From the NCBI GenBank assembly GCA_936914905.1, contig CAKZGI010000095.1:1-39626 (forward strand): a stretch of 39,626 nucleotides of DNA, read 5' to 3'. The notes below the pieces were generated by a model. It saw nothing but the letters and a program-made list of their open reading frames with translations, did not search any database and had not been told where the DNA came from. This document shows positions 1-8,787 of the stretch, piece by piece (within the stretch, counting starts at the first letter, position 1; each line of letters opens with the position of its first letter). This stretch comes from an uncultured Trichormus sp. Its GTDB lineage: Bacteria > Cyanobacteriota > Cyanobacteriia > Cyanobacteriales > Nostocaceae. A program made the translations under genes and the position numbers.

Positions 1-60
1 AAATCAAATCTGAAGATTGTTGTTGATGAATTCTTGCCCCAATGGAATTACACTCCTTAA
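1..60 (+). other. Possible 3' end of a transposase gene
   Basis: One frame is open from the window edge and ends at TAA 58-60. The peptide ends LKIVVDEFLPQWNYTP. The closing QWNYT resembles the C-terminal WNYT/WNYS of ISAzo13-type transposases as I remember them, but 19 residues are too few to decide. The rest would lie outside the window. Confidence 0.25.
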
Positions 61-422
61 CCACAGTTACAGGTTATTTAATCCACTATCCTTACCAAAA
101 TGTTTGTAGGTTTAGTTCCATCGATTACACTATTTTATTGCCAACATGGCTGTTTTTATGAATTATTTGTGATTAACATAGTCGGAAAATACAGTGAAAA
201 ATGCCCTGTAATTACCAGACAGGAATCTTGTAAATTTGGCATGAATCAGGACCAACAATCTAACTTTGTTAAATATTATACTGAATAACCAGTTAACTAA
301 GTGAAAGATGTAAGCAAGAGCAATGAATTTATAATCAAAATGGCCGACATAGCAATAGGCTAATGCCTATTGCTCTCAAAATTATCACAATCTAGAGGTT
401 AATCTATCAGGAATATACTCCC
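61..422. other. Intergenic, no gene recognised
   Basis: This AT-rich spacer lies upstream of the Nudix gene. An open frame at 100-288 has no recognisable motif and no ribosome binding site, so I do not call it. The only structure seen is the perfect hairpin at 351-374. Confidence 0.5.
351..374 (+). promoter_or_regulatory. Perfect 10-bp hairpin upstream of the Nudix gene
   Basis: AGCAATAGGC (351-360), loop TAAT, GCCTATTGCT (365-374). No T-run follows, so it is not a standard intrinsic terminator. It sits about 50 bp before the Nudix start and could be an operator, a leader hairpin or a small palindromic repeat. Confidence 0.45.
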
Positions 423-887
423 ATGAGCCGAAAAACCAACAAAATCTGCAAACAATCAGGAGTGATTCCATATCGTGTGAGAGATGGAAAAATTGAAGTC
501 TTATTGATTAGCACCCGTAAACGCCAAAGTTGGGTAATACCCAAAGGAGGTGTTTGTAAAGGCATGACTCTACCTGATTCAGCAGCTAAAGAAGCCTGGG
601 AAGAAGCAGGAGTTGTTGGTCAAGTAAATACTGAAAAGATCGGCGTTTATCAATATCATAAACGGGGTAATATTTATCGAGTAAATCTATTTTTATTGCC
701 AGTAGAACAAGTATTAGAAGATTGGCCAGAAGCAACCCAAAGAGAAAGGATCTGGTTAGATATTAATCATGCTGCCATGATTGTTAAAGGAAATTCTCTT
801 AAAAGGATTTTGCAGACCTCACAAGACCAAGTAAAAATTCGAAATCAAAAACGTAAGAATTCAGGAGTCAGGAGTCAGAATGTTTGA
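423..887 (+). CDS. Nudix hydrolase
   Basis: A 154-residue protein of the Nudix (MutT-like) fold, which hydrolyses nucleoside diphosphates linked to another group using a divalent metal. The Nudix box lies at about residues 42-64, with the core KEAWEEAGV. The catalytic helix glutamates of the REUXEEXGU core are kept, although Arg is replaced by Lys and the earlier Glu of GX5E is Met. The substrate cannot be deduced; the PKGG motif before the box is common in Ap4A/diphosphoinositol-phosphatase-like members. The start ATG 423 has only a weak upstream AGGA. The last 11-12 residues are encoded by the MITE that begins at 853, so the native C-terminus has been replaced. It converges on the FG-GAP pseudogene across a hairpin at 1024-1049. 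Confidence 0.88.
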   Translation: MSRKTNKICKQSGVIPYRVRDGKIEVLLISTRKRQSWVIPKGGVCKGMTLPDSAAKEAWEEAGVVGQVNTEKIGVYQYHKRGNIYRVNLFLLPVEQVLEDWPEATQRERIWLDINHAAMIVKGNSLKRILQTSQDQVKIRNQKRKNSGVRSQNV

Positions 888-992
888 GAAATCGGTTAAT
901 TATCAAATAGATATTTCTGGCGTTAGCATGAAAAAGCTGACTGCTGATGGCTGTTCGCGTAGCGTGCCGTTAGGCATTAGCTGAATGCTTAC
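853..992. mobile_element. MITE family A, copy 1 (140 bp)
   Basis: The left end GTAAGAATTCAG and right end CTGAATGCTTAC are inverted repeats matching at 11 of 12 positions. A second copy lies at 31285-31415 with the same ends and the same interior, for example GGTTAATTATCAAATAG. The left arm carries CAGGAGT heptamers. This copy has about 20 extra bases near the right end with the GCGTAGCGTGCC motif common in cyanobacterial repeats. It contains no coding capacity and supplies the Nudix stop codon. Confidence 0.7.
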
Positions 993-1023
993 CTAAAAAC
1001 TAAAAACTAAAAATTCAATCCTG

Positions 1024-1049
1024 TAGGGGTAATTCATGAATCACCCCTA
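1024..1049. terminator. Bidirectional hairpin between convergent genes
   Basis: TAGGGGTAATTCAT pairs with ATGAATCACCCCTA with one mismatch, and TCTTTT follows on the plus strand. It lies between the convergent Nudix gene and FG-GAP pseudogene, where a shared terminator is expected. Confidence 0.6.
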
Positions 1050-1060
1050 TCTTTTGAGTT

Positions 1061-4000
1061 CTAAACTATGGTTTGCAAATCAAATTTGACTTCAATATCA
1101 TTGAAATCTTGATCACCACCATTTGTTAAATCTTCAAAACCAAAAATATTATCTCCTAAAAGACGGACATGATCTACTTGATCAGAATTAGCACCTAAGA
1201 ATGTGAAATAAACTGCTGGATCATTATTGGCATTACTATCAAGAACAGCATCGGGTCTACTATTAACAATCAAAAATGGTACATAGATAGCACCACCTTC
1301 TAACGTACCGTTAAAAGTCGCTGTTTGACTATTACTTACACTCAAACCCAGATTGCTTAAATGCTGATTAACCGCAGCTTGAGTATAGCCTGCTTGTCCA
1401 GGAAGAATATCAGCAGTACCATCACCATTGATATCAATCCCACCATTTTGATCAGTTACTTTATAGAAGCCGATATAGTTATCAAAAGCTGCTTCTCGGT
1501 AGACTGTAAACTCAGGATTCACCAAACCAGTAACATTCCATAAATCAATATTCTCTCCTTGAGGAGAATCTTGCAATCCTGTACCTAGATTTAAACGATT
1601 ATCTGTAGCTTGAATATTAACAACCAAATCCTGTAAGTCCGAATAATTAGTAGAATTATCCTGCCAAACAAGAGAGAAATTATTATCTCCTAATTTGCTA
1701 ATTTGGACAGTTGAGGAGTTAGAAAAAATTATGTTGGAAATAGGAGTGACACCAGCTGTTACAGCATCAGTTGAGCTATTTATTACTAAATAGAACCTCA
1801 AGTTAGTATTGGCATCAAATTCTAATAACCTGTTGAGGTCGCTACTATCAAACTGGCTGGGAATTGTAGAAATAGCAGAGAAAATAATCTTGCTATTTTC
1901 TAAAGCTGCTTCAGTATATCCAGCTTCACCAGGGGCGATACCATCAATTGTTCCAGAAGCATCATCAACAGCAAATGCTACTAATTCATTAACATCACTA
2001 AAACTATTTATTGCTATTGAAACTTTAACTCTAGCCGTGCTGTTTTGCCTGATAATTCTAAGAACATCATCACTAACTTTGAGGATTTTAGTTGTAGAAA
2101 TTCCTCCATCTGTAGGGGTTTTATTCTCTTCAATGTCATTAACATTAATAGTCAACTGCTTAGTAAAAGAGAGTCCGTCAGCATCTGTTCTCTTAACATT
2201 AATGTTGTAAGTCGCCTTGGTTTCAAAATCAGGAGAGGCGTTAATGTTCAGATTTTTACCATCAATGTTGAAGAAAGTATTATCTGGATAATCCTCATCA
2301 GCAACTAAGTTGTATGTGAAAGTATCACCTGTGTTCTGGTCAGTAGTGAGAAATTTACCAATTACTGTTTCTGAGTCAACATTCTCATCAATGGACGTGA
2401 CAGTTAATGTTAAATCTGTCGGTGCTGTATTTGTTGCGGTTTCATCAATGTCATTGATAATGTCATTGATATTGATATTGATAGTGAACTCTTTTTCATA
2501 AGATAGTCCACCTTGATCTGTAGTTTTGACCAGAATCACATAAATTGATTTGGTTTCAAAATCAGGAGAGGCGTTAATTTTCAGATTTTCACCATCAATA
2601 GTGAAGAAACTATTATCACCAACACCAGCAACTAGGCTGTAAGTAAATTGCTGTAGTTTTACATTAGGGTCAGTGGTAGTGAATTGGCCGATTACGGTTT
2701 CAGATTCAACATTTTCATCAACGCTGTTGTTGTCGAGTAACAAATCTGTGGGGGCGCTGTTGATGCCAAAAATCACGTAACTTTCCCCAGAATCATCAGC
2801 AAAGGGGGCGCTAAGAATTAAGTCAGCGATTCCATCACCATTTACGTCTCCTGCACCACTAACTGAATTACCTAAATTATCACCCTCCAAATTGCCGTTG
2901 ATGATAAAGCCGTTAGTCCCATCAATATCAGAAAGATTGATGGCAGCACCAAAGTTATTTTTGCCAAAAATTACATAGCTTTGACCGGAACTTTCGCCAT
3001 TGGGATGTGCGTTGTTAGCGCTAATAATTAAATCGTCAATACCATCACCGCTGATATCTCCTACACCGCTAACAGACCAGCCTGAGTTGTCAAATCCGTT
3101 GATACCGTTGATGACAAAACCGTTATTAGCATCAAGACTGGAGAGGTCAAAGCTAGAATCAAAATTACCATCTTGACCAAATATCACATAGCTGATTCCC
3201 TCATTGGTGATCCCATTGACATCGGCATCGTGTGCGCCAATAATCAGGTCATCAATACCGTCATTGTTAACGTCTCCGGCACTGCTAACGGAGAAGCCTA
3301 ATTTACTATCTTCTTCACCATTGATGATAAAACCGTTTGTGCCATCAAGGCTGTCAAGGTCAAGAGTGGGACTAAAATCGCCTTCCTGTCCAAAAACTAT
3401 ATATACCTAACCAGAATTTGTGCCATTGGGAGTCGCTTGGGGAGTGCCGATAATCAGGTCATCAAAGCCGTCATTCTTGATATCTCCCGCATTACTAACG
3501 GAGAAGCCAGAGTAGTCTTCTATTTACTAACGGAGAAGCCAGAGTAGTCTTCTATACTTTGTCCGTTGATGAAAAAACCGTTACTACCATCAAGGCTGGA
3601 GAGGTCAAAGCTAGAATCAAAGTCGCTCTGACCAAATACTATATAGGTCTGTCCAGGCTTACCGTTGCTGTCGGTGTAGGCATTGGGAGCGCCAATAATC
3701 AGATCATCAAAGCCGTCATTGTTGATATCTCCCGGATTACTAACGGAGAAGCCTAATCTATCTTCCGCAGTCAAACCGTTGATGACAAAGCCGTTACCGT
3801 CAAGGTTGGAAAGGTCTATGGTGGTGTTGGAACTGAAGCTATTTTTGCCAAATATGATGTATGCCGCCCCAAAATTTTCTCCATTGGAATTGGCATTGGG
3901 AGCGCCGATGATGAGGTCGTCTATACCATCACTGTTAATGTCTCCGGCTGTACTAACAGAACGGCCTGATAAGTTACCTTCTGTAGCACCAATTACAGTA

Positions 4001-4225
4001 AAGCCGTTGATTCCATCCAGGGTGGAGATGTCAATGGTGGAAGCAAACCCTTCGGTGGTACCAAATACTATATAGCTTGTGCCAGAATTATTTCTGTCAT
4101 TGGAATTGGCATTGGGAGCGCCGATAATGAGGTCGTCTATATTTGTCATCGGTTGCATTGTTATTGATGATAACAAAACCGTTTGTGCCGTCAAGTTTAG
4201 AGGTGTTGAAAACTTGTTCAGTCAT
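1061..4225 (-). pseudogene. FG-GAP / cadherin-like / DUF4114 surface protein, broken
   Basis: The intact ancestor was a large secreted or surface calcium-binding protein. On the minus strand it reads many FG-GAP (integrin alpha-like) repeats with the core GDINxDGxDDLIIGAPNA. Two cadherin-like repeats (VDENVESETVIGQF, IDENVDSETVIGKF) follow. The C-terminal DUF4114 domain ends FGFEDLTNGGDQDFNDIEV. At least three lesions are visible. The ATG at 4225 runs into a frameshift or deletion near 4140-4165. A 32-bp tandem duplication at 3492-3555 shifts the frame. An in-frame TAG at 3407-3409 replaces the Gln found at the same place in other repeats (SGQSYVIFG, PGQTYIVFG). The downstream frame, 1061-3187, stays open for 708 codons, which suggests recent decay. 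A DUF4114 fragment could still be made only from an internal start. Confidence 0.85.
3492..3555. repeat. 32-bp exact tandem duplication inside the FG-GAP gene
   Basis: Positions 3492-3523 and 3524-3555 are identical (start TTACTAACGG, end GTCTTCTAT). Because 32 is not a multiple of 3, the duplication shifts the frame and creates the early stop at 3520. The exactness of the copies implies a recent slippage event. Confidence 0.9.
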
Positions 4226-4307
4226 AATTCTGTAGTATCTTTGGCTTGTTCAATTTCAATTTTTGATAAATTGCTGCTACTGCTTTGTAATCGGCTCATC
4301 TTTGCAG

Positions 4308-4570
4308 TTAATCTGCATGAGGAAATTTCTCTGTGCTGTCAGTAGCCAGAGTTGATATGAATAGCTGTGGAGGATAGATCCCACATTCCGCGATTAATCT
4401 GCGTGAGGAAGTTTCTCTAGGCTGTAGAAGTGAAGCAGCCAGAGTTACTATGAATAGCAATAGGGATATGAGTTAATCCCACTGTTAATCTGCCTTAAAA
4501 TTGGTCTCTGTACCGCGGTTAAGCAGTCGAGTTTAATATGTATTGCAATGGGTATGAGGAAAATCCGGGT
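4308..4570. repeat. Three degenerate tandem repeats of about 86-91 bp
   Basis: Copies begin TTAATCTGC at about 4308, 4394 and 4485. Shared blocks follow in order: TGAGGAA, TTTCTCT, GCAGCCAGAGTT, ATGAATAGC. The third copy is the most diverged. They lie just upstream of the FG-GAP start, possibly in its old promoter region. Confidence 0.6.
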
Positions 4571-5045
4571 TAAAATCTATGCAAAATAAAACCTAGATTC
4601 TGATTCAATTACCCAAACTGGGATCTGCTAGAAGCAAAAGCTATTTGCTACTGCATATCATGATCGTCCATCTCTGATGAGACTTGGTGTTTTTCCGATG
4701 ACACCCGAACTAACCTACCAAAACAAACTTACCAAGATGCTGAAGTTTCTACTGATTTCCTACTGATTTCCTGGGGTTTAATTTTTGGTTGTATTGATTA
4801 ATTAAGGTTTTCATTAAACACCCAGTATGGTTATATACTATATCTTGTACTGTTAATTGTCAAGTCTCTATAAAGTTTAAACAAAGAATACTGGAGATGC
4901 TGAGTTTGCTTTTGATGATTAGGACTGATGATTCCCACAAATATGGTGAATTTGCCAAGATCTTACTGAAATAAAGATGATAATTTTTGACAATTGAAAG
5001 CGGCTAAGTAGGATGTACTAGTAGAAAAAGCAGCACAATCCTAGT
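4571..5045. other. Intergenic, no gene recognised
   Basis: An AT-rich stretch with stops in all frames and no RNA gene or mobile element that I recognise. A short direct repeat of CTACTGATTTC sits near 4750-4772. Confidence 0.4.
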
Positions 5046-5079
5046 AGGTTAACAGTTAACCTCTAGTCATGATAGAGGT
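5046..5079 (+). promoter_or_regulatory. Two overlapping, mutually exclusive hairpins
   Basis: AGGTTAAC (5046-5053) pairs with GTTAACCT (5055-5062). ACCTCTA (5059-5065) pairs with TAGAGGT (5073-5079). The two share ACCT at 5059-5062, so only one stem can form fully. They lie 27-60 bases before the ATG of the next gene. This looks like a leader switch or two overlapping operators. Confidence 0.45.
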
Positions 5080-5105
5080 AAGAGTTTTATGGGAGATAAA
5101 ATCAG

Positions 5106-5879
5106 ATGTATTTAAACTTTTTTATCAGTTCAATTGTGCGGATAATAGTAGCAGTATTAGTAGCTTTTGGTATTTTACAATGGTTTCATATAGCTGCTCG
5201 TAACTTTTTCGATTGGGTAATTGGTGGTGCGAGTTTTTGGTGGTTGTTGGGAATTGTGACAGTTCCGTTGAATGTCCATCTTCAGGCTAAAGAAGTTTTA
5301 GCAGAAGCTGCTGAATCAATTGAAAAAAATATTTCTGTAGATGAGAAACAAATTAAGTATGTGGGTATTTTAGCCAAGCGATAGCTATGCTTGGCTACTG
5401 GTTTAGACTTAATCTCAGCTATAGCGTTGTATATTCTAGCAGCCACAGAAATTAGTGCTGTTGGATATATCAGTCCTGGTGCAGCTTTGTTATTAACCTT
5501 ATTGCGTCCAGCAATTAGCTTCTATGAATATTTATATACCAGGTTAAGAATGATTCGTCAAGCTTTTACCTATCCTCGTGAAGATATTTTAGAACTGCGT
5601 AACCGTTTTTACAAAATAGAACAAAAAGCGCAATCTTTATAAGATAAACTGAATCTAGAACAACTATATTCTTTAGCAGCTAACAACCAAATATTTAGCG
5701 AAGAAACACGACGAGAGTTAGCTGGTATTCTTGCTAGTTTAGAAGAATTAAGACGTACAAACCAAACAGAACATGAGCGTTTATCGAGAGAAGCCAGAAA
5801 TGCGATCGCACAACTCTCCACCGATGGACAATTTCTCGATCACGTCCGCGAGATTATTAGATTTTTCAAATCGGCTTAA
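5106..5879 (+). pseudogene. Membrane protein with coiled-coil tail, two in-frame stops
   Basis: Three open segments lie in exactly the same frame: 5106-5381, 5385-5639 and 5643-5879. They are interrupted only by TAG 5382-5384 and TAA 5640-5642. Read through, they give one protein of about 257 residues. It has an N-terminal hydrophobic segment, a second hydrophobic region (WWLLGIVTVPLNVHL), a third (LISAIALYILAATEIS) and then a charged helical C-terminal part (LEELRRTNQTEHERLSREA). Each stop could come from a CAG or CAA glutamine codon by C-to-T change, but the ancestral codons are not known here. GGGAG 9-14 bases before the ATG is a good ribosome binding site. A HIP1 site lies at 5802. I do not recognise the family. 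As it stands, only a 92-residue N-terminal peptide would be made. Confidence 0.8.
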
Positions 5880-5883
5880 TGGA

Positions 5884-5935
5884 ATCAGTTATCAGTTATC
5901 AGCCTTCTGAACTCCTGACTCCTGATACCTGACTT
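5884..5935. repeat. STRR-type heptamer repeats
   Basis: Tandem ATCAGTT units are followed by TGACTCC/CTCCTGA units, the short repeats typical of spacers in heterocystous cyanobacteria. They fill the gap between two convergent genes. Confidence 0.6.
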
Positions 5936-5937
5936 CC

Positions 5938-6561
5938 CTATTTCCTGGTTTGAATTACCTGTAAACTACCACCAGCATATAAACTTGGTGCATTTACCTC
6001 AAACCCATTTTCTCGCAACAAACCAGGTAAATCAGTTTTCAAAAACTCCCAAGCGGTTTCCGTTTCAAACAACCAGAAAAACACCGATAAACCTGGCCAA
6101 AAAATAGGACTTGTGGGAGGATGAAAATCTACCAAAGTGAATACTCCTCCTGCCTTTAATACCCGATAAACTTCTTGAATGATTTTCTGCAATTGTTCCG
6201 GCTGCATCTCATGTAAAGCGGTGCTAGTATGTACCACATCAAATAAATTATCTGTAAAAGGCATATCTTCTGCAAAAGCTTCCACATAAGTAGCATTCGG
6301 CACATCTTGACGCGCCCGTTGTAAAGATAATGGGGAAGCATCCAGTCCTGTAACATTTTGTGATAGTTTCACCAAAAATTCTGTCGCTTGTCCGCTACCA
6401 CAACACAAATCTAGGATTTGAGTATCTGAGTGCAGGGTTAAGCCTTGTAGGGCTAGTTGGCGGAAATGCCCTTCACCCCCCACACTCAAGGCTGCTAAAC
6501 GGGAGACACCATCATATAGCCACTGATAACGGTAACTCCAGTCTCTAAAAATTGTGCCCAT
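5938..6561 (-). CDS. Class I SAM-dependent methyltransferase (UbiE/COQ5-like)
   Basis: 207 residues. The SAM-binding motif I is ILDLCCGSGQ (residues 49-58), motif II acidic loop VTGLDASP, and the later FDVVHTSTALHEM and VLKAGGVFTLVDFHPP match motifs of the Methyltransf_11/UbiE type. The gene is complete, with an ATG start and TAG stop. It is divergent from hemH, with about 90 bp between the starts. The substrate is not deducible; UbiE-like enzymes methylate quinones and other lipids, and the first 30 residues (RYQWLYDGVSRLAAL) are typical of the cyanobacterial group. Confidence 0.85.
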   Translation of the reverse strand: MGTIFRDWSYRYQWLYDGVSRLAALSVGGEGHFRQLALQGLTLHSDTQILDLCCGSGQATEFLVKLSQNVTGLDASPLSLQRARQDVPNATYVEAFAEDMPFTDNLFDVVHTSTALHEMQPEQLQKIIQEVYRVLKAGGVFTLVDFHPPTSPIFWPGLSVFFWLFETETAWEFLKTDLPGLLRENGFEVNAPSLYAGGSLQVIQTRK

Positions 6562-6653
6562 TGCATATTTCCTGCTAATAAAGCTTTCTCTTTAATAAAG
6601 ATATATTGTTAACATTAGTAAAAAATCTGCAAGGTTGGGGGAAAGTAACTGCT

Positions 6654-7817
6654 ATGGGTCGTGTAGGCGTATTATTACTCAATCTCGGAGGACCCGATAA
6701 ATTAGAGGATGTCGGTCCGTTTTTATATAACCTGTTTTCTGATCCCGAAATTATTCGCCTACCATTTCGTTGGATGCAAAAGCCATTGGCTTGGTTTATT
6801 GCTACGCGACGAGAAAAAACATCACAGGAAAATTATAAGCACATAGGTGGTGGTTCACCACTGCGGCGCATTACAGAAGAGCAGGGGGAAGCCTTAAAAG
6901 CACAACTGGATGCGATGGGTAAAGAAACCAAGATTTATGTGGGAATGCGTTATTGGCATCCTTACACAGAAGAAGCGATCGCTCAACTGGCACAAGATAA
7001 CATTGAAAAACTGGTAATTCTGCCACTTTACCCACAGTTTTCCATCAGTACCAGTGGTTCTAGCTTTCGGCTGTTGGAAAGACTTTGGCAAGAAAATCCC
7101 AAACTTCAGCCCCTTGAATACACCGTTATTCCTTCCTGGTACAAACAACTAGGCTACCTGCAAGCAATGGCGGAACTGATCATTGAACAACTTAATCAAT
7201 TTCCTGAACCAGATCAGGTGCATATATTCTTTAGCGCCCACGGTGTGCCGAAAAGCTATGTTGTAGAAGCAGGAGATCCTTATCAGCAAGAGATTGAGGA
7301 ATGTACTCACCTAATTATGGAAACCCTCAATCGCCCTAATCCCCACACCCTAGCTTATCAAAGTCGTGTTGGCCCAGTAGAGTGGCTGCAACCTTATACT
7401 GAGGATGCCCTGAAAGAACTAGGCGCAAAATGTGTCCAAGATTTGATAGTTGTACCGATTAGTTTTGTTTCTGAACACATCGAGACTCTGCAAGAAATTG
7501 ATATTGAATATCGAGAAATAGCTGAAGAAGCAGGAATTCACAACTTCCGTCGCGCTGCTGCACCCAATACTCATCCGGTATTTATTAAAGCATTGGCAGA
7601 CTTGGTAATAGAGTCCCTAGAAAAACCTAACCTCAAACTGTCCCAAGTCACCCAAATGAAAAAAAGGGTAAAAATGTATCCCCAAGAACGTTGGGAATGG
7701 GGATTGACAACTAGCGCCGAAGTCTGGAATGGTCGCATAGCCATGCTAGGTTTTATCGCCTTAATTATCGAGATAGTTACTGGTAGGGGTTTACTTCATG
7801 TCATAGGGATTCTCTAA
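6654..7817 (+). CDS. hemH: Ferrochelatase with C-terminal chlorophyll-binding helix
   Basis: Inserts Fe2+ into protoporphyrin IX to make protoheme. 387 residues from ATG 6654 ([15 protein letters not shown]), the start used by cyanobacterial homologues; an upstream TTG at 6606 is less likely. Family motifs: LLNLGGP at the N-terminus, FSAHGVP with the catalytic His, and FVSEHIETL. The last 40 residues form a single hydrophobic helix with the light-harvesting-like motif [13 protein letters not shown]. This CAB/HLIP extension is known in cyanobacterial and plastid ferrochelatases and links the enzyme to the thylakoid membrane and chlorophyll metabolism. A HIP1 site lies at 6975. The gene is intact. 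Confidence 0.97.
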   Translation: MGRVGVLLLNLGGPDKLEDVGPFLYNLFSDPEIIRLPFRWMQKPLAWFIATRREKTSQENYKHIGGGSPLRRITEEQGEALKAQLDAMGKETKIYVGMRYWHPYTEEAIAQLAQDNIEKLVILPLYPQFSISTSGSSFRLLERLWQENPKLQPLEYTVIPSWYKQLGYLQAMAELIIEQLNQFPEPDQVHIFFSAHGVPKSYVVEAGDPYQQEIEECTHLIMETLNRPNPHTLAYQSRVGPVEWLQPYTEDALKELGAKCVQDLIVVPISFVSEHIETLQEIDIEYREIAEEAGIHNFRRAAAPNTHPVFIKALADLVIESLEKPNLKLSQVTQMKKRVKMYPQERWEWGLTTSAEVWNGRIAMLGFIALIIEIVTGRGLLHVIGIL

Positions 7818-8006
7818 CACCAAAAAGAGTAATGGTTAAGGGGAAAGGGGAAAATTTTCTTGCCTCACACCTTATCCCCTACCCAATACTACTGAGAAAA
7901 CACAATCTAAAAGTTATTAGTTGGTTTGGGAGAAGGTTAATGGGTAAGGGTTAAAGATTTTATTTTCGCTTTTCCCTTCTTCTTTGAACCCATATCCTAC
8001 ACCCTT

Positions 8007-8135
8007 CTACTGACGACGATTTTGCCAGTACCACTCATACCACTGTTTAGCACTACGAATTGCGAACCAGAGCAGAATTAAAGCAATCAATCCTCCTGAA
8101 CGGGGAGCATCGAGGGCAATGTTCCATATATACAT
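8007..8135 (-). CDS. Small single-pass membrane protein (42 aa), unknown
   Basis: A short reading frame on the minus strand, ATG 8135 to TAG 8007. It encodes a polar N-terminus, a hydrophobic segment (GGLIALILLWFAIRS) and an aromatic, basic tail (WYEWYWQNRRQ). The clear membrane-segment pattern and positive-inside tail favour a real gene. The lack of a strong ribosome binding site and the surrounding repeats weaken the call. It could also be the remnant of a larger gene. I do not recognise the family. Confidence 0.45.
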   Translation of the reverse strand: MYIWNIALDAPRSGGLIALILLWFAIRSAKQWYEWYWQNRRQ

Positions 8136-8193
8136 ATGTAGTATATAGTTTTAATCTTTGGGTAAATACAAGGACTATCTTAAATTTTTAATT

Positions 8194-8250
8194 ATGGGAA
8201 TTTTTAAAATAATGGGAATTTTTAAAATAAAATGGGAATTTTTAAAAAAA
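8194..8250. repeat. Three tandem copies of an AT-rich 18-20 bp unit
   Basis: ATGGGAATTTTTAAAATA occurs three times in succession, the last copy ending in an A-run. It lies just upstream of the small minus-strand gene and may affect its promoter. Confidence 0.75.
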
Positions 8251-8392
8251 ATTAGAGTATTTTTCTTAACTTGAGTATTTTTGCGTGCATAATTTATTTT
8301 TTATTGGTACTTGACTGTTAAAAACAATAGTTTTCAATTGACTGTAAATGTAGTTTATTCATCCTACTTATTGAAGTGCGGAATGTGGGTTA

Positions 8393-8480
8393 GAGGATTT
8401 TTTAAAAGTCCCTCATGATGTATCAACAACTTTTCGATCCCCCTAAATCCCCCTTTTTAAGGGGGATTTAGGGGGATTTA
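8393..8480. mobile_element. MITE family B, left part with central palindrome
   Basis: Begins GAGGATTTTTTAAAAGTCC directly after TTA (8390-8392), then TGATGTATCAA, then a strong hairpin at 8439-8475 (CCCCCTAAATCCCCC pairing with GGGGGATTTAGGGGG). The same order occurs, inverted, in the complete copy at 38678-38808. I could not find the right terminus. Confidence 0.6.
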
Positions 8481-8602
8481 GTTTTATTAAGAATGAACAA
8501 CGGAGGATCAAGGGTTGGGATGTTGGTGAGCGATCACTAAATTTCTATTCTTCCCCTGCATCCCCTGCTTACCTTCACGCGTCATTTTTAGGTTGACAGA
8601 CT

Positions 8603-8766
8603 ACTAGTACAGCACGGCGTAAATAAACCAACCATTCCAAATCTCTGAAAAGCTCACGCCATATTCATTTTGAATTTTGTTGGCGCAGCCTGCTGGAAGC
8701 AATATCTTGAATTTTGTTAGCGTAGCTCTTCTGAAAGAAGCATTTTGAATTCACAGTGGTACTAGT
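8603..8766. mobile_element. Possible small inverted-repeat element (164 bp)
   Basis: Bounded by ACTAGTAC (8603-8610) and GTACTAGT (8759-8766). Inside are two imperfect copies of TTTTGAATTTTGTTGGCG-type sequence. No clear target duplication is visible, so the boundaries are tentative. STRR heptamers (TGACTCC) follow. Confidence 0.4.
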
Positions 8767-8787
8767 TTGACTCCTGACTCCTGAATT

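Noticed and set aside
100-288. 62-codon open frame near the left edge.
   Set aside because: No ribosome binding site, no family motif and irregular composition; looks like chance.
1809-2501. Several plus-strand frames opposite the FG-GAP gene.
   Set aside because: They are antisense shadows; the minus strand shows clear repeat domains.
7820-8000. G/A-rich and ACCC repeats after hemH considered as a terminator.
   Set aside because: AAGGGGAAAGGGG and its distant complement do not form a compact stem followed by a T-run.
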